Notes: generated from the letters alone by a model not told the origin. A stretch of 64,000 nt of DNA from Acinetobacter pittii ANC 4050 (GCF_000399685.1 NZ_KB976987.1:1813184-1877183), one strand, 5' to 3'; shown: positions 49,558 through 57,994, counted from the stretch's first letter. A program made the numbers and translations.

Positions 49558-50990
49558 GTAGCCCCCGAAATATCAGCTGTGCGTTCCAACTCAACAGTAA
49601 TGCTGTCTTTTGTCACATACACCCACTCATTAGGCTTATTCAACTCATTTGAAAGCATAATGGTAAAGTCACTCATCCGGTCTTGGAAAGCCACAATATT
49701 GTCATTAATCAGCTTCCCCATTTCTTGCGTATTAAAGCCATTAACCAGCCAACGACTTGAGCTCAATGATTCACGCCCGTATCGTTCTACAAGTAATTCT
49801 TTGATCTGTGTCTTAACCATATCTGTGTTATGTACTGAAGCCAAAGAGCCTTTAATTTTTACTTCAATTGGCTTTTCTACAACTTCATGTACATTCACTT
49901 TACCTTCATACAAGTTATCGCAATAACCAATATACCGACAGATATCTTGTTCTAACGTTGCTTGTTCAGTTGGGTTCTTGGCAACCACCACAAGGTTTAA
50001 ATGATTAATGTCGCGGTATGTAATGGCAAAGTGTTGCTCTTGCAACGTTTCATTCCAAACAGAAATAAACTGTGCCCGTTTCATGAATTTTTTACGGACA
50101 GCATAGTCAAAGTTACCGAGAAATACCGCATCTTCATCGTAAAGTGATGGATAGCTTGATAATAAACGTAATTCTGATACAGCTAACGGATCTACGCCCT
50201 CTCTAATCACTCCACCAGCTTTAAAACGCACTGATATGCGTTGTTCATCATTAGTAAGTACATCAAGTAAAGCCGCATCTTTTAAACGATTAACATCAAC
50301 TTCCCCGTATGTCTCAAGAATTCCAATTATTACCGTTTCATTGGCTTGCAGAGTACGTCCAGCTCTTTCAGAATCACCAAACTCAATAAATAGTCTTCTT
50401 AGATTATCTGTAGTGACTGTTACAGCATATTCACCTGGTTCAACATTCATCCAGCGCGGCTTAATTACATAGTTATTATTACCCTGCTTAATAGAAATAT
50501 TTGCAAGTGAAAGATCCTCTAAAAGATCTATTCGATATTTATGGAACCCTTCAGTAACTGGTACAACATATTTAATTTCACGGTATTCACTTTGTTCTGC
50601 TATTACTTCCGCCGTCTCACCAGCTTTAACAGTAATGGATTGAAGCAACCGCCACACTCTACCGCCGCTATGGTCCTCAATCATTCGCCCTTGACTTAAG
50701 CTCACAGCATTTGTTGACCGGTTAATGATTTCAATTAAGTGCTGACACGGCGTACCTATAGGCAAAATGCCTTTATTTGTAGCATCCGCAATAATTGAGC
50801 GGTCACGTGTTTTGGTAAATGGTTCAATTGAAGCAATATCGATTTCTGGACCAAATGCAGTCAAAAAACTAGCCATAGAACGCAGCTGGTGAACGACAAG
50901 TGGATCTTGAGCTTTATAGCGTTCCTGAATCTCATAATCATCTATCGCTGCTTGGAGCTGGGCTTCAAAATCAGCTTGCGTTAATGTCAT
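49545..50990 (-). CDS. Baseplate wedge protein (gpJ / gp47-like)
   Basis: The 481-residue protein has the layout of baseplate J proteins: DYEIQERYKAQDPLVVHQLRSMASFLTAFG at the start in two helices, a beta-rich middle (HLIEIINRSTNAVSLSQGR; GETAEVIAEQ), and a C-terminal domain with KVKAG-like strands. Further conserved-looking segments are DINHLNLVVVAKNPT and VERYGRESLSS. Wedge proteins surround the hub and hold the sheath. ATG 50990 is chosen over GTG 50999 because AGGTGA lies just upstream. It overlaps the gp25-like gene and the I-like gene. Confidence 0.65.
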   Translation of the reverse strand: MTLTQADFEAQLQAAIDDYEIQERYKAQDPLVVHQLRSMASFLTAFGPEIDIASIEPFTKTRDRSIIADATNKGILPIGTPCQHLIEIINRSTNAVSLSQGRMIEDHSGGRVWRLLQSITVKAGETAEVIAEQSEYREIKYVVPVTEGFHKYRIDLLEDLSLANISIKQGNNNYVIKPRWMNVEPGEYAVTVTTDNLRRLFIEFGDSERAGRTLQANETVIIGILETYGEVDVNRLKDAALLDVLTNDEQRISVRFKAGGVIREGVDPLAVSELRLLSSYPSLYDEDAVFLGNFDYAVRKKFMKRAQFISVWNETLQEQHFAITYRDINHLNLVVVAKNPTEQATLEQDICRYIGYCDNLYEGKVNVHEVVEKPIEVKIKGSLASVHNTDMVKTQIKELLVERYGRESLSSSRWLVNGFNTQEMGKLINDNIVAFQDRMSDFTIMLSNELNKPNEWVYVTKDSITVELERTADISGATWTL

Positions 50991-51309
50991 ATGTCTCACC
51001 TGTTACTGATTTACCCAATCGGTCTGCTACTTGGTTAAGATCTATATTCACATTCATGATGCTTAAATGAATATGAACCGTCTCAAATCCTTCGGTTTGT
51101 GAATACAGTGCTAATTGGTCAGAGTTAAGCTCAGATAATATTGGTAGATCCTTTTTCATCTTAATGAGAAAACTATCTGCCACCCTCGAGTCTAAAGGTG
51201 CCATTAGCAAATCATAAAGAGGTGCACCAAAGTCAGAACCATACTTCCCATTGACCGGATGATTAAGCCAGTACTCAACCATGTCTAAAATTGTTTTAGA
51301 TGTGATCAT
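50971..51309 (-). CDS. Putative baseplate protein (gp25 / gpW-like)
   Basis: The 112-residue protein has VEYWLNHPVNGKYGSDFGAP at the start, then SFLIKMKKDLPIL and FETVHIHLSIMNVNID. gp25-like baseplate proteins share a small alpha/beta fold and lie directly before J. Its start codon overlaps the preceding stop as TAATG and its end overlaps the J-like gene. The match is positional with a partial pattern. Confidence 0.45.
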   Translation of the reverse strand: MITSKTILDMVEYWLNHPVNGKYGSDFGAPLYDLLMAPLDSRVADSFLIKMKKDLPILSELNSDQLALYSQTEGFETVHIHLSIMNVNIDLNQVADRLGKSVTGETYDINAS

Positions 51310-51665
51310 TAAGAAGTTGCTCTATTACTGAAAATCATCAAAAGCTTTACTAGTATTGCGGTGCCAATCTGGTAAGTTGAAAAAATGGTGAAATAGATTA
51401 TGAATATCCATAATGAAACGCTTAATGCATCAAAATATGAAGCAACGTTATAGATTCTCCAATCAACAAGAATAATAGTGATCAATACACATGCCATACT
51501 TATGAAATACATATATCTGATTTCTTTAAATAAGAGGCTTATAGGCACATGACGGAATTGTTTAATATACGCAGCTTTATTCTTGCTATTCCATCCAGTA
51601 ACAACGGAAAGATAAACTAAAAATGCAAGAATTAAGACAATATCAATACCGATTTGAATTTGCAT
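51309..51665 (-). CDS. Small inner-membrane protein before the baseplate genes
   Basis: ATG 51665 gives 118 residues (MQIQIGIDIVLILAFLVYLSV). The longer frame from 51839 runs through the promoter box and a hairpin, so it is rejected. The product has three or four hydrophobic segments (IVLILAFLVYLSV; YFISMACVLITIILV; FDALSVSLWIFIIYFTIF; IGTAILVKLLMIF) and a short basic end. It is coupled to the baseplate genes by TAATG. A host-membrane factor for exclusion or lysis control would fit, but no family is recognised. Confidence 0.6.
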   Translation of the reverse strand: MQIQIGIDIVLILAFLVYLSVVTGWNSKNKAAYIKQFRHVPISLLFKEIRYMYFISMACVLITIILVDWRIYNVASYFDALSVSLWIFIIYFTIFSTYQIGTAILVKLLMIFSNRATS

Positions 51666-51699
51666 AAAAAACACCCTTAATAAGAACTGTATTAAGGGT
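51666..51699 (-). promoter_or_regulatory. Terminator-like stem-loop against the 51665 start codon
   Basis: ACCCTTAAT (51673-51681) pairs with ATTAAGGGT (51691-51699), 9 bp perfect with a 9-nt loop. On the minus strand G and a U6 run follow, then ATG. AAGGG in the 3' arm is the only ribosome-site candidate. Confidence 0.75.
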
Positions 51700-51728
51700 A
51701 TTGCTTTTGTATATATGTAAGCGTGAAT

Positions 51729-51735
51729 GGTTCCA
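51729..51735 (-). promoter_or_regulatory. TGGAACC box of the membrane-protein/baseplate unit
   Basis: TGGAACC is followed on the minus strand by ATATATACAAA, giving either TATATA after 12 nt or TACAAA after 17 nt. Confidence 0.65.
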
Positions 51736-51784
51736 TATTTGAAATTAAGAAATGCATGGATTATTATATATACAAAGCCCGCTC

Positions 51785-51854
51785 CACTTATGACACGAGA
51801 ACGTATAGGGTCATAAGTGTAGGTTAGAAGATGTCGCAACCCATCTCTAACTAC
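51785..51854. other. Two consecutive stem-loops in a non-coding gap
   Basis: CACTTATGAC (51785-51794) pairs with GTCATAAGTG (51810-51819), 10 bp perfect. It is followed at once by GTAGGTTAGAAGATG (51819-51833) against CATCTCTAACTAC (51842-51854) with two bulged bases. The gap lies between the PBECR gene and the box at 51729. It may be a 3'-UTR structure or a small RNA. A TTTTTT run lies close by on the plus strand (51860-51865). Confidence 0.5.
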
Positions 51855-51863
51855 CGGGCTTTT

Positions 51864-52805
51864 TTAATGCACTTCAAAAGCTGTAAGCAGCCATGCATTA
51901 CTACCTTCTCGCTTAATCAATGACGCTTCATGCGAATTAAATACAATATTTATTCTTGTAGATAATCCACGTTCTGTACGCCGTTGGGTACTACCTTGAG
52001 CGATTGTTTGCACAATAGTATCCACAAGCATATGCACAACTTCATCATATGTCATGCCATCACTTTCCATACGGCGCTTGATAATATGCTTAATGCCCTG
52101 TTTATCACTGCCATACTCAAAATCCACCCAGCCTAGATCATTCCGATACATAGCTCTATGCACTGTGGTTTTTTCCATAATGGCTTTGTTCATTGCAGCT
52201 TTACCACGTGTGATATTTGCTGTAACTGATTTGACTGGACTCGCACTATCAAATTCAGGCTTTCCCAGTTCGGATTGACCAGCCTCCGAACTTATACCAA
52301 GTTGTTGCTTAGCATGTTCAATTTGTTCCTTCAGTTGGTCACGCTGAGCGGTTTGTTTTGCTAAATCTTCATCTAGCTTTAGTTCTTGTTCTTGTACTTC
52401 TTTAATTTTCTGATCTATAGAAGTACGGCGCGGAGGCAAACTAACTTTTTCCCGTTTATTTTGTTCTTGAATCTTTGATTGTGCTTCACGGATAAGTTTA
52501 GCAACACAACTCACGGCGTTTTCAAATGTTGGCTTATAGTCATCACTAAAATCACCTGATAACACAATCACTTTGTCATTAAGTTCAGCTTTCACCACAT
52601 CTGCTAAAGCACGAACATAAAGTGTGAGCGTAGCGCCACCTGAAAAGAAAAATGCAACTGGTAAGACACTAACACCAGCAACACGCTTAATTTTGCGAAA
52701 CTCAGGTGTGACAATAGTTTGGCCTGTTGCCTTTTCTAATGCAGATTGGATCTTTTTAATATATGGAGTGGCAGCTGTTACAGCTGCTAGATTAAGACTG
52801 CCCAT
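51864..52805 (-). CDS. Predicted virion ribonuclease: DarA-like N-terminus plus PBECR nuclease domain
   Basis: The last 100 residues (about 215-313) read MYRNDLGWVDFEYGSDKQGIKHIIKRR in two halves, then a helix with VVHMLVDTIVQTI, a strand NIVFNSHEASLIKREG and the end WLLTAFEVH. This follows the phage Barnase-EndoU-ColicinE5/D-RelE-like nuclease (PBECR) pattern, with His240 a likely catalytic residue. Residues 30-120 (TPEFRKIKRVAG; VAFFFSGGATLTLYVR) resemble the strand region of the DarA-like protein at 15452, and a coiled coil spans 130-170. A head-delivered RNase is suggested. A TGGAACC box and a 13-bp leader stem precede ATG 52805. No immunity gene is adjacent. Confidence 0.7.
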   Translation of the reverse strand: MGSLNLAAVTAATPYIKKIQSALEKATGQTIVTPEFRKIKRVAGVSVLPVAFFFSGGATLTLYVRALADVVKAELNDKVIVLSGDFSDDYKPTFENAVSCVAKLIREAQSKIQEQNKREKVSLPPRRTSIDQKIKEVQEQELKLDEDLAKQTAQRDQLKEQIEHAKQQLGISSEAGQSELGKPEFDSASPVKSVTANITRGKAAMNKAIMEKTTVHRAMYRNDLGWVDFEYGSDKQGIKHIIKRRMESDGMTYDEVVHMLVDTIVQTIAQGSTQRRTERGLSTRINIVFNSHEASLIKREGSNAWLLTAFEVH

Positions 52806-52806
52806 G

Positions 52807-52836
52807 AAAATAACCTCATTAATATGAGATTATTTT
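52807..52836 (-). promoter_or_regulatory. 13-bp start-proximal stem-loop of the PBECR gene
   Basis: AAAATAACCTCAT (52807-52819) pairs with ATGAGATTATTTT (52824-52836); on the minus strand the single mismatch is a G-U pair. The 3' arm holds GAGG, the ribosome site, and ends one base before ATG 52805. Confidence 0.75.
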
Positions 52837-52865
52837 GCAATTTATCTAATCAGTGATAAGAAAGT

Positions 52866-52872
52866 GGTTCCA
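52866..52872 (-). promoter_or_regulatory. TGGAACC box of the PBECR gene
   Basis: TGGAACC, 17 nt, TAGATA on the minus strand, 61 nt before ATG 52805. Confidence 0.7.
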
Positions 52873-52967
52873 TAAAAATTTTAAATCATGTTTAAAAATT
52901 ATTTATATTGAAATCTTTATTAACTTCTAAGAATATCCTAATTAAATTTAATGTTTGGAATATATGA

Positions 52968-54689
52968 ATGCTACAAATCTGTACAGGAAAACTTTATACC
53001 CGAGAAATTGAATATCGAAATAATTTAAAAGGGATAATTTATACAAATTTGAAATTATTTCGTGATGAAAAAATTCAGACAAAAGCAGGCACAATACTTT
53101 CTGTTGAAAATGCAGGTGGTCCAAATACTGTTATATATGAAATAGAAGAACTGGTTGAAGAAACCGAAAGTAAGCCTGGAACTTTAATTTCTCATGGGAT
53201 TAGCTCTTTAATATTAGACTTTTCTTCAATTCTTTCCTTGGTATTAAATTGTACAGCTTCACCTAGCCATTCACTTACTGAAAGGTTGCTAAGCGATGAA
53301 CAAGGTGTTTCTACTCATAGATCACCAAATAAGATGATTAAAACAGTTTTTGATAAAAATATTTATTGCCAAGAAGAAGATCAAAAATTTTTTATAAGGT
53401 TTACTAATCACTTAATTGGCCTAGAACGTAAAACATATTTAGGGGTAATGAGCTCAATTCGAACATATGTAACAGGTATGCATCGTATCGCAGATGATTT
53501 TGAATTAGCCTACACTCTACTCGTCGCATCAATTGAATCACTTGCACAAAATTTCGATGGTCACCAATCAACTTGGGAGGACTACGATCAACGAAAAAAA
53601 AAGATTATCGATGAAGCATTAAAAGGATGTGAATCAGAAATTGCTCAAAAAGTTAGAGAGGCTGTATTAAGTATAGAACATACCTCTTTAAAAAAAAGAT
53701 TCGAAGCATTTGCTCTTGAACATGTTTCTCCTTCTTTTTTCAGGGAAGATGCTGATTTTGTATTAAATCCTATTGCTAGATTAGATTTACCTACAGCTCT
53801 TACAAATGCATATCAAGCTAGATCAAAATATGTGCACAACTTAATAAAATTACCAAAACAATTATCCCACGCTCAATATTCTGAAACATGTTTAATTGAA
53901 GAAAAAAAATGGCTAACACTCCAAGGGTTATCGAGACTTGCAAGACATGTAATTATCGAATTTGTTATGAAACAAAAAACTATTGAAAAAGAACCATATG
54001 ATTATTATTTAGAACGATCTAATATTTTACAAGTACATTTAGCACCTCAATATTGGATTGCTGAAATTGACTTTACTGTTGGGGCGGGTATTCGAAAATT
54101 AGTAGCTTTTCTGTTTCAGTTAAAGGATTGTTTAAATTCTATTCCAAATGCATCAGTTACTGACTTAACTAACGTTTTAGACGAATTTGAATCTAAAATT
54201 GATACATTGAAGCAAGTAGATAAACATGCCTATTTAGCTCTTTATATAATTTATTATAACTATTTAAAAGACACGTACGAAAATGAAAAAGAGCGAAAGC
54301 AAAAAGTACATAAATTTATGAAGAAACATCAAAAGAAGATATCGAATCCTTGTATTGAAGGTCTTATAGTTAACACTTTGCTAAGACTCCAAATTCAATG
54401 GGATATTAAAGATCATGAAAAATATTTAATACAGTATTTTAAAGATAGAGATAAAAAATTAAAAATAAGATGTCCTGATATTTTTGAATCAGCAATGATT
54501 CTTCAATTAGCTGAACGTTATAGAAAAGATGGTAATGAGATAAAAACACTAGAACTCATTGAAATGGCTGTTGAAAACCTACCCTCTCATAAGGAGCTAC
54601 GCCATTTCGAGAAAGAGTATAAAAGATTATCTCAGCCAATTGATGAAAAAGAAATTTTATTCCCATTAGTTGAAGAAAAAGGACCATAA
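52968..54689 (+). CDS. Moron: large HEPN-type protein (ApeA-like), candidate antiphage factor
   Basis: The 573-residue protein is on the strand opposite to the late genes and very AT-rich. After a beta N-terminus, residues 170-290 are a helical core (DDFELAYTLLVASIESLAQNF) that ends YQARSKYVHN, giving the HEPN RNase signature R-x4-H (Arg285, His290). In HEPN proteins these residues cleave RNA. The C-terminal 200 residues are helical and repeat-like (YLALYIIYYNYLKDTYENE), as in sensors. ApeA-type HEPN proteins act in abortive infection. That role here is inferred. A candidate promoter (TTGAAA, 17 nt, GAATAT) precedes it, and a 15-bp inverted repeat follows. Confidence 0.7.
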   Translation: MLQICTGKLYTREIEYRNNLKGIIYTNLKLFRDEKIQTKAGTILSVENAGGPNTVIYEIEELVEETESKPGTLISHGISSLILDFSSILSLVLNCTASPSHSLTERLLSDEQGVSTHRSPNKMIKTVFDKNIYCQEEDQKFFIRFTNHLIGLERKTYLGVMSSIRTYVTGMHRIADDFELAYTLLVASIESLAQNFDGHQSTWEDYDQRKKKIIDEALKGCESEIAQKVREAVLSIEHTSLKKRFEAFALEHVSPSFFREDADFVLNPIARLDLPTALTNAYQARSKYVHNLIKLPKQLSHAQYSETCLIEEKKWLTLQGLSRLARHVIIEFVMKQKTIEKEPYDYYLERSNILQVHLAPQYWIAEIDFTVGAGIRKLVAFLFQLKDCLNSIPNASVTDLTNVLDEFESKIDTLKQVDKHAYLALYIIYYNYLKDTYENEKERKQKVHKFMKKHQKKISNPCIEGLIVNTLLRLQIQWDIKDHEKYLIQYFKDRDKKLKIRCPDIFESAMILQLAERYRKDGNEIKTLELIEMAVENLPSHKELRHFEKEYKRLSQPIDEKEILFPLVEEKGP

Positions 54690-54699
54690 AAATCGATAG

Positions 54700-54740
54700 A
54701 ATTTAAGTTCTCATATTAATCACTAATGAGAACTTAAATT
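54700..54740. repeat. 15-bp perfect inverted repeat after the HEPN gene
   Basis: AATTTAAGTTCTCAT (54700-54714) pairs with ATGAGAACTTAAATT (54726-54740) around an 11-nt loop. No U-run follows on the plus strand, so it is not a canonical terminator. It may protect the 3' end of the HEPN mRNA. Confidence 0.65.
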
Positions 54741-54835
54741 AAGTAACGGAGAGCCCTTTATAAACTTTTAAGAAATGGGATTATAAACAACTAGGTTCAT
54801 TTCCTGATCTGCACTCTTGTATATCTTATAATTCT

Positions 54836-55660
54836 TTAATCCGAGTTTCTGTCTTTAGCACATGGTAACCAAATCAAATCTGATCCTGCAGCATTTAGAT
54901 TTTCTGAACCCCAACACCAACCACCATTTTTTATATCAACATATAAAGCATCTCTTGCGTTACAGCTTTGAATTGTTTTGGGGTCATCCCCCGAACCACC
55001 ACGGCAAGAATCATTGAGCTTTTCATATTGAGAAATTTTGTTTTGAATGATGTTAGGAATTTCAGAAGATTGTTTTTTAAGATAATCATTTATACCTTGT
55101 ATTGATAATTCACCAGCTTGATAATAATGGACATAAATAATTGGTATTTCTTCGATTTGATTTGTTGTTGGGTTTGTATAAGTAAATACATCTGACGGCG
55201 CTAATGTGCCCTTAAATGCAATTATATCCCCCTCAATAACCCTAGCTTGAACCTTTGGATCAAAGACTAAAACAACTAAATTTCCATCAAAATTAGCTTT
55301 ATTTCCGATTACACCATATAGACCAGCCTTTTGATTAATTAAAGGTCGTGTAGATACCAAAGCTAATGTGTGATTATCAACTTTCTGGATTGAATCAATA
55401 CTCGCTGCGCCTACTAACTTTGTACCTACAGCATAATCATGAAATCTGATTGCTCTATAAGTTTTGTCATCATTTACTAAAATACTTTGATTCAAAAAAT
55501 CAGATTCATTTAAAGATGAGAAATCATAAGTTGCTTCCGCTTTAACCGGTTCTTGCATTGCTGATTTAGAACCTTCCGCTGGTTGTTCATTATTTTTATT
55601 ACAACCAGCTAATGCAAGCATAATCATTAATACCGTTAAATTTAAAGCCCTAAGAGTCAT
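54836..55660 (-). CDS. Lipoprotein, 274 residues, unknown function
   Basis: The signal RALNLTVLMIMLALAGC ends in a clear lipobox with Cys20, followed by a polar linker (NKNNEQPAEGSKSAMQEPVK). The mature part has a beta-rich domain and a Cys-rich end (DSCRGGSGDDPKT; SCNARDALYVDIKNGGWCWG) that could form disulfides. It follows the tape-measure gene by 7 nt. Phage-encoded lipoproteins are often exclusion factors, such as T5 Llp, or superinfection blockers. That role here is a hypothesis. Confidence 0.65.
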   Translation of the reverse strand: MTLRALNLTVLMIMLALAGCNKNNEQPAEGSKSAMQEPVKAEATYDFSSLNESDFLNQSILVNDDKTYRAIRFHDYAVGTKLVGAASIDSIQKVDNHTLALVSTRPLINQKAGLYGVIGNKANFDGNLVVLVFDPKVQARVIEGDIIAFKGTLAPSDVFTYTNPTTNQIEEIPIIYVHYYQAGELSIQGINDYLKKQSSEIPNIIQNKISQYEKLNDSCRGGSGDDPKTIQSCNARDALYVDIKNGGWCWGSENLNAAGSDLIWLPCAKDRNSD

Positions 55661-55667
55661 TAATAAA

Positions 55668-57911
55668 CTAACCTTCTAAGTTTCCCATTCCTATCCCACC
55701 AGTTAAAGCATGGGCTAGGAATCTATCATTTACGTTCTGACCGATATTACCATTATTACCATTAACAACAACGACTTCCTGAGGGTTTGGAGTATTAAGT
55801 GGCTGTTTAAAGGCTGGTATTTTAGTTATAGGATTACTTTTTAGGCTAGTTACATTTGAACTTAGATCTCTTTTTGAAGTTGGTAGATGTGGGGTTTTTG
55901 AGCTCAGTACGCCTGAAAGTTTTCTACTTGTTTGGTTATAGATATTCTCCGGCTTTGGCTCAACCTTAGAAGCACTCTTTACTGTTTTAGCTTCTATATC
56001 TTTTAATGTTTTAGAGTTATCTTGCTTATCTGTGAGTAGAGATCTTTTATCTGCATCAACATGGATATTTTGCGCCATTGCAGAACGTTTCATAGCTTCA
56101 GCTTCAACTGCTGCTGGTCGTTCATAATATCGAGAAACAATAGCGCCAGCTTGATTAGCAGTTTTAGATTGTCTTAACTTTTTACCTGCAGATGATTCAT
56201 TGTTATTTAATTCCCAGTTAACAAAAGCTAATTGTTCTTGATATGAGGATTGACGAATATCTTTACCAAACTTTTGTTTAAATTTAGCTTGTCTATCAGG
56301 ATGCCATTGACCAATTCCAAAAGCTTTACCACTATCACCTATAGCCGTATGTTTAAAGCCACTTTCAGCTTCAAGATTCGCAACTATTCCAGCAGCTTGT
56401 TCAGGTGTCCAATTTCCCCCTTCCTTGCTTGTGAAAAACTTTAATGCCTCATCTCTAGCAGCTGATCTATTAACTGGTTGTGCAATAGTGGCGCCATATT
56501 GTGCTACACCAGCATTTGCACCAAAACCCGGCTTATAAACTCCTTGCCCAATGCCCCATGTGGGAACGCCTTCATGGAATGGATTAAATCGGTTAAATTT
56601 ATCTTTAATGAAATCTAATGTATCACCTGCCGTTTCTTTTACGCCGTCTACAACTTTTGAGGCTGTACCTTTCGCCTGTTCAAAAGCATTAGACGCATAA
56701 CTTACAAATCCTTTCCAAGCAGTATTAATTATACCTGGTACATCTGCAGCAATTAAAGAATCTGTCCACTCTTTGAAATACGGCGCAACTACGGTTCCAA
56801 GCTTATTTCCAATCCAAGAACCAGCCATGCCCCCAATTAAGGTACCAGCTGGACCAATTAAAGAACCGACAGTACCACCAATCACGCCCCCAGCAAGACT
56901 ACCAACCGTACCGCCCTTTTCTTGTGTGCTTTGTTCATTCCAATCTAACAATGATGCACCAGCAGCCAGTGCACCAATTACGGGTAGTCCACGGCCAAAC
57001 TTAAGAAGTTTACCTAAGCCCTTTCCTAATTTCCCTATACCTTTTTTTCCTTTCCCTAGAGCACCACCTAGAAGCCCACCACCAGCAGATAACACGGAAG
57101 TAAGTAATTTCCCTAGAGAACCTAATAAACCGCCTCTAGCAGCTAAATTATCGGCAATTCGCTGCAATAACTTTATTTGTTTACGGTTATGGCTCTCTTG
57201 CTCTCTTGGTAATGGTTCATTACGTTTTTTACTACGCATCAATCCTGTTAATGGCCGCAATGCTAAACCAGCAGCACGGCGTACAGGCGAAAGTAAGTGA
57301 CCAACTTCATTGATTGCATCAACTGTAGGATCTACACCTTGCGGTGAGTTCGGCATTACACCCTTTACCGCCGTGGTAATTGTTTGTGCAACTTTGCTAA
57401 TAGCGGATTGGTTTTTAACATCATCTTGATTAGAAACAAAACGTCCGTTCTCATCACGTTCTGGTGTAGATGAGCTTACGACCTTATTCAAATCTTCATG
57501 GCTATTAATCTCTATAGCTGGCTTTCGTGCCTTAGGTCGGTTGATTTGTTCTTTATTTGCTGTATTAAGATCATTAACTGATTGCTCTAAAACATCAGCA
57601 AAGTCTTTGACCAGCTTGTCTGCTACAACAAAAGACTGAGTGATTGGATTAGCTTTTTCTTTTAATAAATCTTCAAAATCTAAAGCTTGTCTATTATTGA
57701 CAGCATTAAGCATCTTTTGAAATTCAGTAAGTTTTGGCTGAGGCTTAGCAAACTGTGCTTTTTGCTCTTCAAAGCTTTGAGTTAGAATTTCGATAATCTT
57801 TTCAATATTTGAATCAATCTTACTTACTTTTTTTTCAACTCGTTTCATACCAATGATAAAGCCAAGCTCATCATAAGATAAAACTGGATTATTGTGATTT
57901 GAATCTGCCAT
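55668..57911 (-). CDS. Tape-measure-like tail protein with C-terminal lysozyme domain
   Basis: The 747-residue protein has a helical, Lys/Gln-rich N-terminus, a region of Gly-rich hydrophobic repeats (about 270-420, GGGLLGGALGKGKKGIGKLG; GGVIGGTVGSLIGPAGTLIGG in part) able to cross a membrane, and a phage tail-lysozyme-like domain at about 485-605 with SKEGGNWTPEQAAGIVANLE, SGKAFGIGQWHPDRQ and a final YYERPA. Tape measures set tail length and degrade peptidoglycan on entry. Next come a small unknown and a membrane gene. A box AGGAACC and a hairpin with U5 precede ATG 57911. The length is short for a tape measure but possible. Confidence 0.72.
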   Translation of the reverse strand: MADSNHNNPVLSYDELGFIIGMKRVEKKVSKIDSNIEKIIEILTQSFEEQKAQFAKPQPKLTEFQKMLNAVNNRQALDFEDLLKEKANPITQSFVVADKLVKDFADVLEQSVNDLNTANKEQINRPKARKPAIEINSHEDLNKVVSSSTPERDENGRFVSNQDDVKNQSAISKVAQTITTAVKGVMPNSPQGVDPTVDAINEVGHLLSPVRRAAGLALRPLTGLMRSKKRNEPLPREQESHNRKQIKLLQRIADNLAARGGLLGSLGKLLTSVLSAGGGLLGGALGKGKKGIGKLGKGLGKLLKFGRGLPVIGALAAGASLLDWNEQSTQEKGGTVGSLAGGVIGGTVGSLIGPAGTLIGGMAGSWIGNKLGTVVAPYFKEWTDSLIAADVPGIINTAWKGFVSYASNAFEQAKGTASKVVDGVKETAGDTLDFIKDKFNRFNPFHEGVPTWGIGQGVYKPGFGANAGVAQYGATIAQPVNRSAARDEALKFFTSKEGGNWTPEQAAGIVANLEAESGFKHTAIGDSGKAFGIGQWHPDRQAKFKQKFGKDIRQSSYQEQLAFVNWELNNNESSAGKKLRQSKTANQAGAIVSRYYERPAAVEAEAMKRSAMAQNIHVDADKRSLLTDKQDNSKTLKDIEAKTVKSASKVEPKPENIYNQTSRKLSGVLSSKTPHLPTSKRDLSSNVTSLKSNPITKIPAFKQPLNTPNPQEVVVVNGNNGNIGQNVNDRFLAHALTGGIGMGNLEG

Positions 57912-57945
57912 AACAAAAATGCCCCATTTTGATATAGGGCATTTT
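57912..57945 (-). promoter_or_regulatory. Terminator-like stem-loop against the tape-measure start codon
   Basis: AAAATGCCC (57916-57924) pairs with GGGCATTTT (57937-57945), 9 bp perfect. On the minus strand the U-run leads straight to ATG 57911, with GGGG as the only ribosome-site candidate inside the 3' arm. Confidence 0.72.
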
Positions 57946-57974
57946 GGATAAATTAATTCAATAAAAAGTTGTTA

Positions 57975-57981
57975 GGTTCCT
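57975..57981 (-). promoter_or_regulatory. AGGAACC box of the tape-measure unit
   Basis: The minus-strand box reads AGGAACC instead of TGGAACC, with AATTAA about 16 nt on, 64 nt before ATG 57911. It is a one-base variant. Confidence 0.5.
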
Positions 57982-57994
57982 ATCTTATTAATTC

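Noticed and set aside
49438..49926. 162-codon plus-strand frame across the baseplate genes
   Set aside because: It is a shadow of two conserved overlapping minus-strand genes.
51666..51839. Longer start for the membrane-protein gene
   Set aside because: It would place the TGGAACC box and the 9-bp leader hairpin inside the gene, and no ribosome site precedes 51839.
56773..57300. 175-codon plus-strand frame inside the tape-measure gene
   Set aside because: It is Pro-rich antisense of the Gly-rich repeats, with no ribosome site.
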